In this document: positions 18,190 to 28,174 of the stretch, one piece after another | How positions within the stretch are numbered: position 1 is the first letter of the stretch | How the letters are laid out: every line of letters starts with the position of its first letter | Source: Bacteroidetes bacterium UBA1312 | GTDB taxonomy: Bacteria > Bacteroidota > Bacteroidia > Chitinophagales > Chitinophagaceae | Assembly: GCA_002307135.1 (NCBI GenBank) | Contig: DBTQ01000022.1 | Location: 53,446-117,445, forward strand | DNA length: 64,000 nt | Reading direction: 5' to 3' | Position numbers and translations under genes: made by a program | Notes under the pieces: model-generated | The model's database searches: none | The model's input: only the letters and a program-made list of their open reading frames with translations | Told to the model about the DNA's origin: nothing

Positions 18190-19281
18190 TACAAGCGCCA
18201 TTTGAATATTATGTGCAATTGCTTCTGGCGCAAGTGTTTTTTTGTATTGGTTTAATGCTGCATTCCGCTGTAGCTCTTTATTCATCATCAGGCTTTTTTC
18301 CAAAGCAATTTTCAAACTATTTATTTCACCTGTAGTATATAAAATGCCACAGGTATTATTAGTCATAAATTGGAAAGAAGGAATGTCGCTCAAGATAGGG
18401 ATGCAACCGCAAGACATTGCTTCACAAACAGACACACCGGATCCTTCATAGTAAGATGTTGAAACAACAAAGTCAACACTATTATACCAATACACTAAGT
18501 CCTCGTGAGCAATTCTACCAACTAAATGTATATTATTTCTTACCTCTTTATGCTGTTGTAACCAAACCTCAATCGCGACTAATAGGTCTGTGCTTTGAAA
18601 GATCATATACAAATGCGCATCCCCGTTTTCTTTGCAAAAATCTGTAAATGCTCGTACAATTAGCATTGGATTTTTATTTGAATTTAAATGACCTACCCAA
18701 ATATAGGCATTGGAATTCCGCACACCTGTCTTGGCTTGCGCAATTGATTTATCCATAGTTGTAAATATGGAAGTCGTTTCCATAATTTCATAAACCTTGT
18801 GTTTATTTTTAATAATAGATTCATTGATCCAAATATCTGCAAGTTTCATAGCGGTAAAAAAATAAGCATCTATGTAGCGGTCCGCAACTTTTTGAAGGAG
18901 CTTTTTCAGTCTGTTTTTAAAAGGTTTTTCTGCATGATGTTGTACCACAATTTTTACGTTATCGCCAATCATCTTGCGCAATAGAATTACTTGCAATGGT
19001 GAATGTAAACCATGCACCATCACTACATCCGGTTCAGATTTTGCGATATAACGATGCACGTCAATCGGGAATCTTAATGCCAGTTTACTTTTATTTTTAA
19101 AAAAATAAGATATGCCATTATTGGATAGTGTACCATTATAATCAATAAACTCAATAAATGTCACATCATGATTAACGGCCATTGCTTCCCATATTCCCTT
19201 AAAGAATCTGGATCCTTCGATCCACTTTAAAGGGTTGTGGTGATTATCGAAATGCACATAAGCAATATTGATAATTTTCAT
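18181..19281 (-). CDS. GT4-family glycosyltransferase
   Basis: A 366-residue GT-B enzyme. Seen are the N-terminal INIAYVHFDNHHNPLKW, the mid-domain YIWVGHLNSNKNPMLIVRAF, and the donor site STSYYEGSGVSVCEAMSCG with PILSDIPSF. It lies 9 bases downstream of the GT2 gene, so three genes on this strand probably form one operon with the nucleoside phosphorylase. Sugar specificity is unknown. Confidence 0.85.
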   Translation of the reverse strand: MKIINIAYVHFDNHHNPLKWIEGSRFFKGIWEAMAVNHDVTFIEFIDYNGTLSNNGISYFFKNKSKLALRFPIDVHRYIAKSEPDVVMVHGLHSPLQVILLRKMIGDNVKIVVQHHAEKPFKNRLKKLLQKVADRYIDAYFFTAMKLADIWINESIIKNKHKVYEIMETTSIFTTMDKSIAQAKTGVRNSNAYIWVGHLNSNKNPMLIVRAFTDFCKENGDAHLYMIFQSTDLLVAIEVWLQQHKEVRNNIHLVGRIAHEDLVYWYNSVDFVVSTSYYEGSGVSVCEAMSCGCIPILSDIPSFQFMTNNTCGILYTTGEINSLKIALEKSLMMNKELQRNAALNQYKKTLAPEAIAHNIQMALVSI

Positions 19282-19290
19282 TCTGTAAAT

Positions 19291-20325
19291 TTATGTGGCT
19301 CTGATTTTGAAAATGGTCTTGTATTTTTTGTATTTCAAGTAGGGCAATATTATATAGATCAATCGCCAACCGATGAGCTGATACAGCCGGATATAAAATA
19401 AATCTAACCACGCCCTTCGACCAATAGCACATTTCGATCGCTTTAGGCGATTAGTAAAATCTTTAACCCAATAGTCAAAAGTTTTTTCTAATTCAGAAAG
19501 ATTGTACACAACATTTTTGTCACTACACAAAATAATCAATGTACTCATCAAAGCTCGTATATGATGCCTAAAGAGTATTACTTCAAGTCTTTTTTGATAT
19601 TGATTGCCTTCAATTATCGACAATTCTAAAACGAAAATCCTGCATGTATCTTCAATGCGTTTTACTTCAATAATACGGCGTGTAATAGAGGACGGTCTAG
19701 AATGAATGTTCCAAAGACCAATGTCTTCAAAAGATACTTTGCGTACATTAAGGAAATAGTTGAGCAAAAAGGGGCGATCTTCAAACCAAAGACCTTCCGG
19801 AAATTTTATTTTTTGTACAGTAGCCAATCTATATAATTTTGCCCATGCTGTAGATGCAATTGTATGTTCATACATACCACATGCCGCTTTAAAATTATCA
19901 ATTGGTTCTCCATTCAAATTCCAACCATCAACACTCATCAGTTCACCAGAAGCATTATAAGAATTGAACTTAGCGACTACAATATCTGATTCGTCTTGTT
20001 CTATTTTTTGGACAAGCTTTTCTACAGCCAGATTTTCTAATTCATCATCACTATCCAAAAAAGTAATATACTTTCCTGTTGCCTTTGCTATACCAATATT
20101 CCGCGCATGACCTAAGCTATGATGTGCAGCATCTATGAATTTTATATTTGTGAATTTCCGTTCAAATTCTTTTGCAATTGCAGGAGAATTATCAATCGAT
20201 CCGTCATTTACTAGAATGATTTCAACAGCAGAATATGTTTGCCGAAGCGCCGAATTAATGGCTCTTTCAAGAAATATTTCTTCATTATAAAATGGAATAA
20301 CAATACTTACTAGTGGAAGGGGCAT
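19291..20325 (-). CDS. GT2-family glycosyltransferase
   Basis: A 344-residue GT-A enzyme. It starts with LVSIVIPFYNEEIFLERAI, then ILVNDGSIDNS, and has TFLDSDDE as the metal-binding DxD region near residue 92. The C-terminal 120 residues are basic and may contact the membrane. Its start codon abuts the stop of the upstream nucleoside phosphorylase gene. It probably adds a sugar to the same surface glycan as the neighbouring enzymes. Confidence 0.88.
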   Translation of the reverse strand: MPLPLVSIVIPFYNEEIFLERAINSALRQTYSAVEIILVNDGSIDNSPAIAKEFERKFTNIKFIDAAHHSLGHARNIGIAKATGKYITFLDSDDELENLAVEKLVQKIEQDESDIVVAKFNSYNASGELMSVDGWNLNGEPIDNFKAACGMYEHTIASTAWAKLYRLATVQKIKFPEGLWFEDRPFLLNYFLNVRKVSFEDIGLWNIHSRPSSITRRIIEVKRIEDTCRIFVLELSIIEGNQYQKRLEVILFRHHIRALMSTLIILCSDKNVVYNLSELEKTFDYWVKDFTNRLKRSKCAIGRRAWLDLFYIRLYQLIGWRLIYIILPYLKYKKYKTIFKIRAT

Positions 20326-21051
20326 CTATTGTAAAGTTTGAACGATTTGATGGACCAAATGTTTTTGTTGCAATAATAAATTCTTCCAATTTTTGGGTGC
20401 TGTCCATTCCTTTGTAAGATTATCTGCTGCAATAAGAAGACATATCGATTGGAGTTGATAAAATGCAGCAAAAGAATATACCGCCGCGCATTCCATTTCT
20501 ATCAACTGTGCACCTTTTTGTTGTACTTCATGGAGCAATCGTCGGGTCTCACGAAATGGGGTATCAATAGAAAAGCAAGTGCCGTTTTGGACACCTAAGG
20601 CATTTTGTATCTGTTTATAAAAATCGACATCAAATGTGCCCATCTCTGTTTTTGCAGAATAATAAGCTGAGCTGCCGACACCTGAAATCGCTTTTTCGAC
20701 AGCATAAATATTCCCTTCTTTAATGTCCGGGCTTAAAATTCCTGCCAAGCCAATAAATACAAATTGCTTTACACCCAATGCCCTTAATTCTTCAAGCAAA
20801 TTGATAATACCTCCGGCACCATTGTCGAAACCAGCGCAAAACAATAAGCCCTTTTTTATAAAATGACGACCTTTTAATCCTTTTAATTTTTTAACGCCGA
20901 GTGAGACCAAATGTTTAATCGCAGCATAATCTACTGTAATAATAGCTGTTTCAGGTAACGCAGAGAAATTATAAGACCCACGTTTTTTCTTCCATGCTAC
21001 AATCATCTCGGCTTGTAGTACAGATGGCTCTTCAGGATAATACAATTGCAT
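20326..21051 (-). CDS. Nucleoside phosphorylase (PNP/UDP family)
   Basis: A 241-residue protein of the PNP_UDP_1 family. The N-terminal part is short; VFIGLAGILSPDIKEGNIY gives the phosphate-binding region, and QLIEMECAAVYSFA (about 186-199) is the ribose/base-binding signature with Met-Glu. It could be a uridine or purine nucleoside phosphorylase, or an MTA/SAH nucleosidase; the sequence alone does not decide. It is the first gene of a unit with two glycosyltransferases, with no obvious functional link. Confidence 0.75.
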   Translation of the reverse strand: MQLYYPEEPSVLQAEMIVAWKKKRGSYNFSALPETAIITVDYAAIKHLVSLGVKKLKGLKGRHFIKKGLLFCAGFDNGAGGIINLLEELRALGVKQFVFIGLAGILSPDIKEGNIYAVEKAISGVGSSAYYSAKTEMGTFDVDFYKQIQNALGVQNGTCFSIDTPFRETRRLLHEVQQKGAQLIEMECAAVYSFAAFYQLQSICLLIAADNLTKEWTAPKNWKNLLLQQKHLVHQIVQTLQ

Positions 21052-21090
21052 TTATATCAAACATTAAATGGTGGAAAGTTCGAACAGTAC

Positions 21091-21098
21091 CAAAAATA
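21091..21098 (-). promoter_or_regulatory. Possible -7 box of the phosphorylase/glycosyltransferase unit
   Basis: Reads TATTTTTG on the minus strand, about 40 bases before the start. No clear -33 partner. Confidence 0.35.
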
Positions 21099-21185
21099 CA
21101 GTTTAATCGATACACTCGTAAATTTAGTTTTATCATACATTAGCCAATCAATTTGTGCGAAGGTGGATAAGAAATGTTTCAAACA

Positions 21186-21219
21186 AAAAAGTCATGAACA
21201 TTAATGTTCATGACTTTTT
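21186..21219 (-). terminator. Terminator of gyrB
   Basis: A near-perfect palindrome (21186-21202 with 21203-21219; core GTCATGAACATT) flanked by A and T runs, directly downstream of gyrB. Confidence 0.85.
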
Positions 21220-21244
21220 ATGAAGACTTCAATGTCTTTAATAT

Positions 21245-23218
21245 TTAAACATCAATCTTAGCATATTTAGCATGAGATTCTATAAACTCGCGACGAGGAG
21301 GTACTTCATCACCCATAAGCATAGCAAATATTCTATCTGCTTCTGCTGCGCTATCAATAGTTATTTGTTTGAGGGCACGTGTTTCCGGATTCATTGTTGT
21401 ACTCCACAATTGTTCAGCATTCATTTCTCCAAGACCTTTATAGCGTTGAATATTTACACTCTCTTCTTTCCCATTTGCTAATCTTATCACCGCTGCTTTC
21501 CGGTCTTCCTCTGTCCATGCATATTGTTCTTCTTTTCCTCTTTTTACGAGGTAAAGTGGTGGTTGTGCCAGATAAACATAACCTTGCTGCACTAATGCAT
21601 TCATATAACGGAAGAAGAAAGTAAGGATCAATGTAGCAATATGCGAACCATCCACATCGGCATCGGTCATGATGATGATTTTATGATAACGCAGCTTGGT
21701 CAGATTGAGCGCTTTCGGATCTTCAGGAGTACCTATGCTTACACCTAATGCTGTAAACATATTTTTGATTTCTTCGTTTTCGTATATACGATGTTCTTGC
21801 GCTTTTTCAACATTCAATATTTTTCCCCGTAATGGTAGTATCGCTTGAAAATGCCTGTCACGTCCCTGCTTGGCAGTACCACCAGCCGAATCCCCTTCCA
21901 CTAAGTATAATTCGCAGCGTTCCGGGTCTTTGTCAGAGCAATCCGCCAATTTACCGGGCATCCCTCCACCGCTCAGTACACTTTTACGTTGTACCATTTC
22001 ACGGGCTTTACGCGCTGCTGCACGAGCTTGCGCTGCTATGATTACTTTGTCAATAATGATCTTTGCTTCTTTGGGATGCTCTTCTAGGTAGGCTTCGAGT
22101 ACACGGCTTACGCATACATCTACCACACCCATTACTTCATTATTGCCGAGCTTTGTTTTTGTCTGTCCTTCAAACTGCGGTTCGGGTACTTTTACAGAAA
22201 TAATGGCACTTATACCTTCTCGGAAGTCATCACCCGTAATATCCACTTTAGCTCTTTCAAACAATTTGTTTTTATCACCATAGGCTTTGAATACACGCGT
22301 AATTGCCCTTCTAAAACCGGCAACGTGCGTTCCTCCCTCAATTGTGTTGATATTATTTACGTAAGAGAAAATATGCTCACTATAGGAGGTATTATAGCTC
22401 ATCGCTACATCTACTGCTACATTAGTATCCGCATCATGTGTCTCTACATATATTGGGAATGGCAATAATGGGTCGCGTTTGCCATTTCTGTCGAGCATTT
22501 GTACAAACTCTACAATACCACCTTCACTATAAAATGTTTCAACAATATTAGCTCCGGCATCGTCTTGCTCCCGCTCGTCCGTAAGTATTATTCTAATACC
22601 TTTATTCAAATAAGATAATTCACGCAAGCGGCCAGCCAATATCTCTCTTACGTAAACATTCTCTTTGAAAATAGATTGATCAGGCCAGAAATGCTGATGC
22701 GTTCCTGTTTTTGTGGATTTACCTATTTCACGAACCGGATATTGTGGAATTCCACAATTATATTCCTGCTCAAATATTTTTCCTTCGCGGTGAACCGTCG
22801 TATGCAAATGGCTGCTCAGTGCATTTACACAACTGACACCCACACCATGTAGCCCTCCGGATACTTTATAAGAATCTTTGTCGAATTTACCTCCTGCATG
22901 AAGCACAGTCATTACCACCTCCAATGCCGAACGTCCTTCTTTCGCATGTATTCCAGTCGGGATACCACGTCCGTCGTCCTGAACACTGATGGAATTGTCT
23001 CCATGAATTATTACTTCTATGTGAGAACAATAGCCTGCAAGCGCTTCATCGATAGAGTTGTCAACCACTTCATAGACTAAATGGTGCAACCCTTTTACAC
23101 CAATATCCCCAATATACATCGCAGGCCTTTTACGAACCGCTTCCAAACCTTCCAATACCTGAATACTATCTGCCCCATAACCTTCGGGCATATTCAAAAC
23201 CTCGTTTTCTTTACTCAT
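21245..23218 (-). CDS. gyrB: DNA gyrase subunit B
   Basis: A 657-residue type II topoisomerase subunit. The GHKL ATPase begins at YGADSIQVLEGLEAVRKRP and includes EVVDNSIDEA, DDGRGIP and GGLHGVGVS. The TOPRIM region carries EGDSAGG and ILNVEKA, then the DxD in MTDADVDGSHI. It ends with the normal MGDEVPPRREFI region. The length fits GyrB without the insertion of gamma-proteobacteria. It pairs with GyrA (not in window) to introduce negative supercoils. Confidence 0.96.
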   Translation of the reverse strand: MSKENEVLNMPEGYGADSIQVLEGLEAVRKRPAMYIGDIGVKGLHHLVYEVVDNSIDEALAGYCSHIEVIIHGDNSISVQDDGRGIPTGIHAKEGRSALEVVMTVLHAGGKFDKDSYKVSGGLHGVGVSCVNALSSHLHTTVHREGKIFEQEYNCGIPQYPVREIGKSTKTGTHQHFWPDQSIFKENVYVREILAGRLRELSYLNKGIRIILTDEREQDDAGANIVETFYSEGGIVEFVQMLDRNGKRDPLLPFPIYVETHDADTNVAVDVAMSYNTSYSEHIFSYVNNINTIEGGTHVAGFRRAITRVFKAYGDKNKLFERAKVDITGDDFREGISAIISVKVPEPQFEGQTKTKLGNNEVMGVVDVCVSRVLEAYLEEHPKEAKIIIDKVIIAAQARAAARKAREMVQRKSVLSGGGMPGKLADCSDKDPERCELYLVEGDSAGGTAKQGRDRHFQAILPLRGKILNVEKAQEHRIYENEEIKNMFTALGVSIGTPEDPKALNLTKLRYHKIIIMTDADVDGSHIATLILTFFFRYMNALVQQGYVYLAQPPLYLVKRGKEEQYAWTEEDRKAAVIRLANGKEESVNIQRYKGLGEMNAEQLWSTTMNPETRALKQITIDSAAEADRIFAMLMGDEVPPRREFIESHAKYAKIDV

Positions 23219-23300
23219 TATTTTTTATCCGAAAATGAATTGATATTTATGATACAAACCAGCCAAACAACTAATTAGAATAAATTAATTATTTGTCTTA

Positions 23301-23331
23301 CAAAGATACTGAAAATATAAGTTGTAAACAA
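23301..23331 (-). promoter_or_regulatory. Promoter of gyrB
   Basis: On the minus strand TTG (23331-23329) and, 20 bases later, TATCTTTG (23308-23301) match the -33/-7 type. The expected leader is about 75 bases. Confidence 0.6.
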
Positions 23332-23499
23332 GTAAATAACATGACTAAGTAGCCATATTTCACAGGGTTTACCAATTGTGGAAAAAGATGCGCGAAACTG
23401 TGGAAATTCAATAATTGAATTCTTTATTGTAGTAGGAAATATTTACTAAAATGGAACCGCCGGACTCAATTGACAAACTTTTTTTGATTGAATGGATAA

Positions 23500-24474
23500 T
23501 TAAAATAAATTCTTTTCACTTACGCTCCAGCCACCCTTTGCTGTAATAAAATAGATGAGCTGAGCCACCTTTTCGGCAAAAATGATAGGTTCAGTTTCTA
23601 AATTTTGTGGGCATTTTAATTGTTTATTATTAAGCTCAAATGCATGTGTGTTGTTTTCGGCAAAAATTTCATTGTTGTGATGGTGTTCTTCTTTAAGAGA
23701 AGAGGAAGGCAGTAGGTAACAACCTTTGGCCGTGATAAAAATATAAGAAGATTTGCTCAGAGCGACAATTGTACGAACCTCATTGTTTTTAACACCTACA
23801 AAATCATAACTTGGTATTTCTCCAGTATAATCATTATTTCTTTTGAAAGAAACATTATCGGGCATTACCACCCATACGTTTGATGCTTGGTCGGTAAAAA
23901 TTTGTTCTACAATATTATCCGGTAATTCGTAACCACTATAACCTTCTTCTGCATATCGTGTAGTTTCGAAATTCTTGGCCGCGATACGGTACATCCCAAT
24001 ATTAGTACCTATCCATATATTACTATCGGCACTACATTTCAGCGCATACATGCCTGCTATGTTTAGTTTTAGTTCGAAATCATTATCGGCGGTTTGCATA
24101 TAGCAACCTTTAGTGGTAGTGGCTATCCAAAGTCTATTGAGTACATCGACTCCAATAGCGCTTATCTTTTCCTTGGGAAATGAGTTTTTCTTTTCTTTAA
24201 AATCGGTAACATCATAAACTTTTAGACCTGTATTTGTGGCAATAATTAAATCATTCTCGTGAATTGTTGCGTCTGTTATTGCTGTGCCTAATGCTAACAA
24301 TCTTGCTAACCCATTTTTTTGAATGGTATAAATATTGTGTTCGTTTATTAATAATGTTCTCTTCCCCGCTTTTAATATTTTAATGGTTGCATCCGGACTC
24401 ACCAAAGTAAATGAATGTGCCATTACACTTGTTTGCCAAATAAGCACTGAAATAATAGATAGTAAACACTTCAT
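23500..24474 (-). CDS. Secreted beta-propeller protein (two-component-regulator propeller type)
   Basis: A 324-residue protein with a signal peptide (about 1-19) and repeats of the type NRLWIATTTKGCYMQ, SNIWIGTNIGMYRI and SNVWVVMPDNV, about 45-50 residues apart. This is the reg_prop/YVTN-like propeller found in the sensor part of hybrid two-component systems. Here no transmembrane, kinase or sorting domain follows, so it is a stand-alone periplasmic or surface protein. It is divergent from the alkaline phosphatase gene. Confidence 0.65.
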   Translation of the reverse strand: MKCLLSIISVLIWQTSVMAHSFTLVSPDATIKILKAGKRTLLINEHNIYTIQKNGLARLLALGTAITDATIHENDLIIATNTGLKVYDVTDFKEKKNSFPKEKISAIGVDVLNRLWIATTTKGCYMQTADNDFELKLNIAGMYALKCSADSNIWIGTNIGMYRIAAKNFETTRYAEEGYSGYELPDNIVEQIFTDQASNVWVVMPDNVSFKRNNDYTGEIPSYDFVGVKNNEVRTIVALSKSSYIFITAKGCYLLPSSSLKEEHHHNNEIFAENNTHAFELNNKQLKCPQNLETEPIIFAEKVAQLIYFITAKGGWSVSEKNLF

Positions 24475-24656
24475 ATTTTTTGCAGCAAAAAAACACTTAT
24501 TGGAGGATAACTAATTCCGTAAAACAATTATTTACAATAAGGTAATAATACCGCTATATAGCAGTAACTATTTGGTGGTTTTATGCTAACAATGCAATAA
24601 CATTATCTTAAAGTATCCGCAAGACCTTTGGAGCTGAAAATCAATAACAATTTATT

Positions 24657-26726
24657 ATGAAAAAAATTTTAACCGCTGCATTGTTGGCTTCTATTAGTTG
24701 CCAAGTTTATGCGCAATCTCGTCCTAAAAACGTGATTATGTACATTGGTGATGGCTTTGGCATTTCGGCTAAAACAGCTGCTCGTATGTCTATGGGGCAG
24801 GGTACCGATGGAAAACGATTTACCTCAGATGCAGGTTTTCATATACTGTCTTTAGACAAACTTCGGTATAATGGAACCCTTACTACCCATTCTGCCAACT
24901 CATGGATTACAGACTCCGGACCAGGTGCTGCAGCTTATGCTTGTGGCAAAGATGGTAAACTGGATAATGAATCTATTTCTTTCAATGTAGCGACAGGAAC
25001 ACCTGTAGAAACAATATTGGAACAAGCTAAAAAGGCTGGTTATGCAGTAGGCATTGTAACGACTACCCGTGTTACACATGCTACTCCTGCCGCATTTGCA
25101 AGTCATATTTGGTTTCGCGATTTAGAAGATTATATAGCTGCACAGTATATCTCTTCTAATGAAACTCAGTATGAAGACATATACAATGCTTCATCATCAT
25201 TGATAAAACCCTACAACCCAGCCCGCGACTGGGTACTTCCTGCTCCCAAAGTAGGGGTAGAGGTGGATGTCATATTAGGTGGTGGTGCCCGTCACTTTTT
25301 ACCAAAAGGATATAATGATACCGTAAAAGCAAGTAATGGTATTCCAATACTTGACCCGTCAGGCAATGTAATAAAGCTTGCCGGAAAACGTATTGATAGT
25401 GTTAACCTAATTGATATGGCTAAAAGCCGTGGTTATGTATATGTAAACAGTCGTGATGCATTATTGAAATTAGACACAACACTGTTTACACCTGGTAGTA
25501 CAAAAAAATTGATTGGTTTATTTAATTCTTCTCATGTTAATTATGAGCAGGATAGGCAATTGAATGCTGATTGGGAACCATCATTATTTGAAATGACAGA
25601 AATGGCTATTAAGGTTTTGCGCGCTAAAGGCGGAACGAAAGGTTTCTTTTTAATGGTAGAAGGTGGTCGTATCGATCATTTGGAACATGCAAACTCGGGA
25701 GGGATTACCGTGATTGCCGGAACACCATCCAATCAATATACTGTTGATGCTGATAAACGTTCTTATGTTGGTGGTGGTGAAGCAATATATGGAGTTACAC
25801 CTACTACTGCGCGCCAACCGGATATCTATGGTTCTGATTATTTAATCAAAGAAGTGTTGGCATTCGATTATTCCGTAGCTCAAGGCCGTAAATTGTTAGA
25901 CGATACGAAATCAAGAACATTGATTTTCTCTAGTTCTGATCATGAGTGTGGTGGTACCGCAATTGTTGGATTACACGATCAGAATGATCTTCAGGCAAAT
26001 GGTACAATGATTCGTACCTACGCATCAGGTCCAAAACAAAATGGAATTGGCGCATCTTCCAGTGGTCCTGCTACAACAACAACCTTTGCTACGCCAAGCC
26101 TAGTAACAAGAGGAGATATTGATTTCGCTACCAAAAGCCCGAATGGCTGGTTCCCTAATTATACAACTTATACCTTTCAAGGTCGTCCGGAGCAATGGCC
26201 TAAAGTAGATACTGCCGGTCGTCGTATTGTTGTGTCTTACGCCTCTAACCCTATAACAAATGGTAATGGAACAAAAGCCGGTGGTACTCCTGGTAACCAT
26301 ACTCCAATGGATGTTTGGGTAGGAGCAGATGATAATTCGGGGGGAGATTTTGCTTCGCAAATAACCGGGAATGGTCAATTGGACAATACTTTTCTGACGC
26401 ATATCATGTCTGATTTTTTAGATTTATCAGGCCTTACAGGATATATCACAACAGCTCCAGTTGGGCCGGATGCGACAATGGAATTATTTCCTAACCCTGC
26501 AACAGCTACTGTAAATATTCAATTGAAAGCAATTGAAAATACTACAGTTCAAATAATGGTTACAAATGTAGCAGGTCAGTTAGTGAATAATATTGCCAAC
26601 GAAGCCATCACAACAGGTACACATTCTTGGACATTCAATACGGCAACTATGCCTGCCGGGATATATTTTGTAAGTGTATTGTCTAAAACAGGAACAACAA
26701 CTAAAAAGCTAGTCGTTACACACTAA
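24657..26726 (+). CDS. Alkaline phosphatase with T9SS sorting domain
   Basis: A 689-residue phosphatase exported by Sec and T9SS. The signal peptide ends about residue 19. Metal ligand Asp32 lies in MYIGDGFG, the nucleophile Ser87 in ITDSGPGAAA (canonical DSA replaced by DSG), then MVEGGRIDHLEHAN, SSDHECGG and GNHTPMDVWVGA, all PhoA-family metal-site motifs. The C-terminal 80 residues (ELFPNPATATVNIQL to GIYFVSVLSK) are a type A sorting domain, so the enzyme should be surface-attached or released. It is a single gene ended by a hairpin and may supply phosphate. Confidence 0.92.
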   Translation: MKKILTAALLASISCQVYAQSRPKNVIMYIGDGFGISAKTAARMSMGQGTDGKRFTSDAGFHILSLDKLRYNGTLTTHSANSWITDSGPGAAAYACGKDGKLDNESISFNVATGTPVETILEQAKKAGYAVGIVTTTRVTHATPAAFASHIWFRDLEDYIAAQYISSNETQYEDIYNASSSLIKPYNPARDWVLPAPKVGVEVDVILGGGARHFLPKGYNDTVKASNGIPILDPSGNVIKLAGKRIDSVNLIDMAKSRGYVYVNSRDALLKLDTTLFTPGSTKKLIGLFNSSHVNYEQDRQLNADWEPSLFEMTEMAIKVLRAKGGTKGFFLMVEGGRIDHLEHANSGGITVIAGTPSNQYTVDADKRSYVGGGEAIYGVTPTTARQPDIYGSDYLIKEVLAFDYSVAQGRKLLDDTKSRTLIFSSSDHECGGTAIVGLHDQNDLQANGTMIRTYASGPKQNGIGASSSGPATTTTFATPSLVTRGDIDFATKSPNGWFPNYTTYTFQGRPEQWPKVDTAGRRIVVSYASNPITNGNGTKAGGTPGNHTPMDVWVGADDNSGGDFASQITGNGQLDNTFLTHIMSDFLDLSGLTGYITTAPVGPDATMELFPNPATATVNIQLKAIENTTVQIMVTNVAGQLVNNIANEAITTGTHSWTFNTATMPAGIYFVSVLSKTGTTTKKLVVTH

Positions 26727-26762
26727 GGACTTACCGGAAAGGCCGAGTGCCTATAAATTATT

Positions 26763-26805
26763 AATTGTCGCTCTGAAAGTTTTTACGACTTTTAGAGCGA
26801 CAATT
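26763..26805. terminator. Terminator of the alkaline phosphatase gene
   Basis: 18-base-pair stem (26763-26780 with 26788-26805; one G-U pair) followed by TTTT. Confidence 0.85.
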
Positions 26806-26894
26806 TTTTGTTTAAGAAAGGTATAATTTTAAAATCATCAGGCAACCTTTCTTCAATAAGTAGCATTTATTAATCTTGCAGGGTATCATTAAGT

Positions 26895-27473
26895 ATGATT
26901 AAACAATTACAAGAGCATATATATACTGATGATTCAACGCTAGTAGAGCGTTGTAAAAATGGTGATGCACTTGCACAAAAGCTTGTATATGAAAACAACG
27001 TGAAATGCTTGATGATAATCTGTCTCCGCTACATAAAAAATAAACAAGATGCACATGAGGTATTAATGGACTCTTTTTGCAATTGTTTTAAAATGATAGG
27101 TGGATTTCAATATTTAGGTTCAGGAAGTTTACAGGCATGGTTGAAAAAAATTGCGGTTAATCAATGCCTTATGTTTCTGCGTAAAAAAAGCATTGATTTT
27201 AAAGAGTTGGATGAAAAGATAGAGTATAGATTGCCAATAGAATCGACAGAACATATCATTGATCAGATGAGCGCCAAAGAAATAATTCAACTTATTGAGG
27301 ATTTACCAACAGGTTACAGAACCGTATTCAATTTGTATGTATTTGAAGATATGCCACATAAAGAGATCGCACGATCACTTAATATATCTGAAAATACTTC
27401 AAAGTCACAACTACATAAAGCAAGGATGTTGTTGCAGAAAAAAATCGTTCAATCTCAAAGCGTAATGCTATGA
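26895..27473 (+). CDS. RNA polymerase sigma factor, ECF-type
   Basis: A 192-residue sigma factor with region 2 (VYENNVKCLMIICLRYIKNK, then DAHEVLMDSFCNCFK) and region 4 (LPTGYRTVFNLYVFEDMPHK, then EIARSLNISENTSKSQLHKA). It lacks other domains. The next gene overlaps its stop by 4 bases (ATGA) and encodes a membrane protein placed like an anti-sigma factor, so this is probably a sigma/anti-sigma pair. The third gene encodes a possible outer-membrane protein, perhaps the regulated output. Confidence 0.9.
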   Translation: MIKQLQEHIYTDDSTLVERCKNGDALAQKLVYENNVKCLMIICLRYIKNKQDAHEVLMDSFCNCFKMIGGFQYLGSGSLQAWLKKIAVNQCLMFLRKKSIDFKELDEKIEYRLPIESTEHIIDQMSAKEIIQLIEDLPTGYRTVFNLYVFEDMPHKEIARSLNISENTSKSQLHKARMLLQKKIVQSQSVML

Positions 27474-28132
27474 TTAATAAAATAGAATCAGCGATAAAAG
27501 ATAAAATAGAATCGGCTTCACTAGAAGATCTAATTCCCGACTTTGATCAAGAGGCCACGTGGGCTGAGATCAACACAAAGTTGTATCAAAAACCAAGAAA
27601 AAAGAAAATGGTCTGGTTATACATGCCTTATGCTGCGGCTATTGTTTTGGGTATCCTGCTTTGTTATTTTTTGAATCAGAGCAACGAAAAAACTAAGTTT
27701 CAACAATCAGTAACGCAATTGAAATCCCAATTAAAACAAAAGGCATTTTCAACACAACAAGTAAACAAAGCAGACACAGCAACAGCAATTGTGCAAAATC
27801 TAAAAGCAGGGAAAATAAAACAGGCAAAACTACCTGCCACTCTTAAAAATGAATCTATTGTAAATAATGCGCCCTTGCAGCAACCATCAATTGCAGAACA
27901 GGCAGCAAGTGTTAATTCTGATCAAGCAGTTCCAATAGCAATAGTAAAACCTGTACTCGTAAAGCATTTTTTAGATATTGATAATGAAGACCAAAGTATC
28001 ATGAAAGCAGAACAACATATACTACCACGACTTTCTTATAAAACACAAATAGTAAAAAGAATGAGTAAAAATCAACCCATCGACCAGAATGCTCTTCCCT
28101 TGCGTGAGTTGTATTATGCAATTTCTAACTAG
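27470..28132 (+). CDS. Putative membrane anti-sigma factor
   Basis: A 220-residue protein with a cytoplasmic N-terminus (about 1-45, including DQEATWAEINTKLYQ), one transmembrane segment (about 50-68, LYMPYAAAIVLGILLCYFL) and a Gln/Lys/Ala-rich periplasmic tail. The ATGA overlap with the sigma gene supports tight coupling. No anti-sigma motif such as a zinc-binding HxxxCxxC is seen, so the role rests on position and layout. Similar TM proteins often follow ECF sigma genes in Bacteroidota. Confidence 0.6.
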   Translation: MINKIESAIKDKIESASLEDLIPDFDQEATWAEINTKLYQKPRKKKMVWLYMPYAAAIVLGILLCYFLNQSNEKTKFQQSVTQLKSQLKQKAFSTQQVNKADTATAIVQNLKAGKIKQAKLPATLKNESIVNNAPLQQPSIAEQAASVNSDQAVPIAIVKPVLVKHFLDIDNEDQSIMKAEQHILPRLSYKTQIVKRMSKNQPIDQNALPLRELYYAISN

Positions 28133-28174
28133 ACAGTCTCTTCAAAATATTTATAAAAAATAAAACATATAGCT

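Noticed and set aside
23377..23407. Two TGTGGAAAA/TGTGGAAAT sites upstream of gyrB resembling DnaA boxes
   Set aside because: They differ from the TGTGGATAA consensus by one and two bases, there is no AT-rich unwinding element or dnaA gene, and gyrB is not a reliable oriC marker in Bacteroidota.
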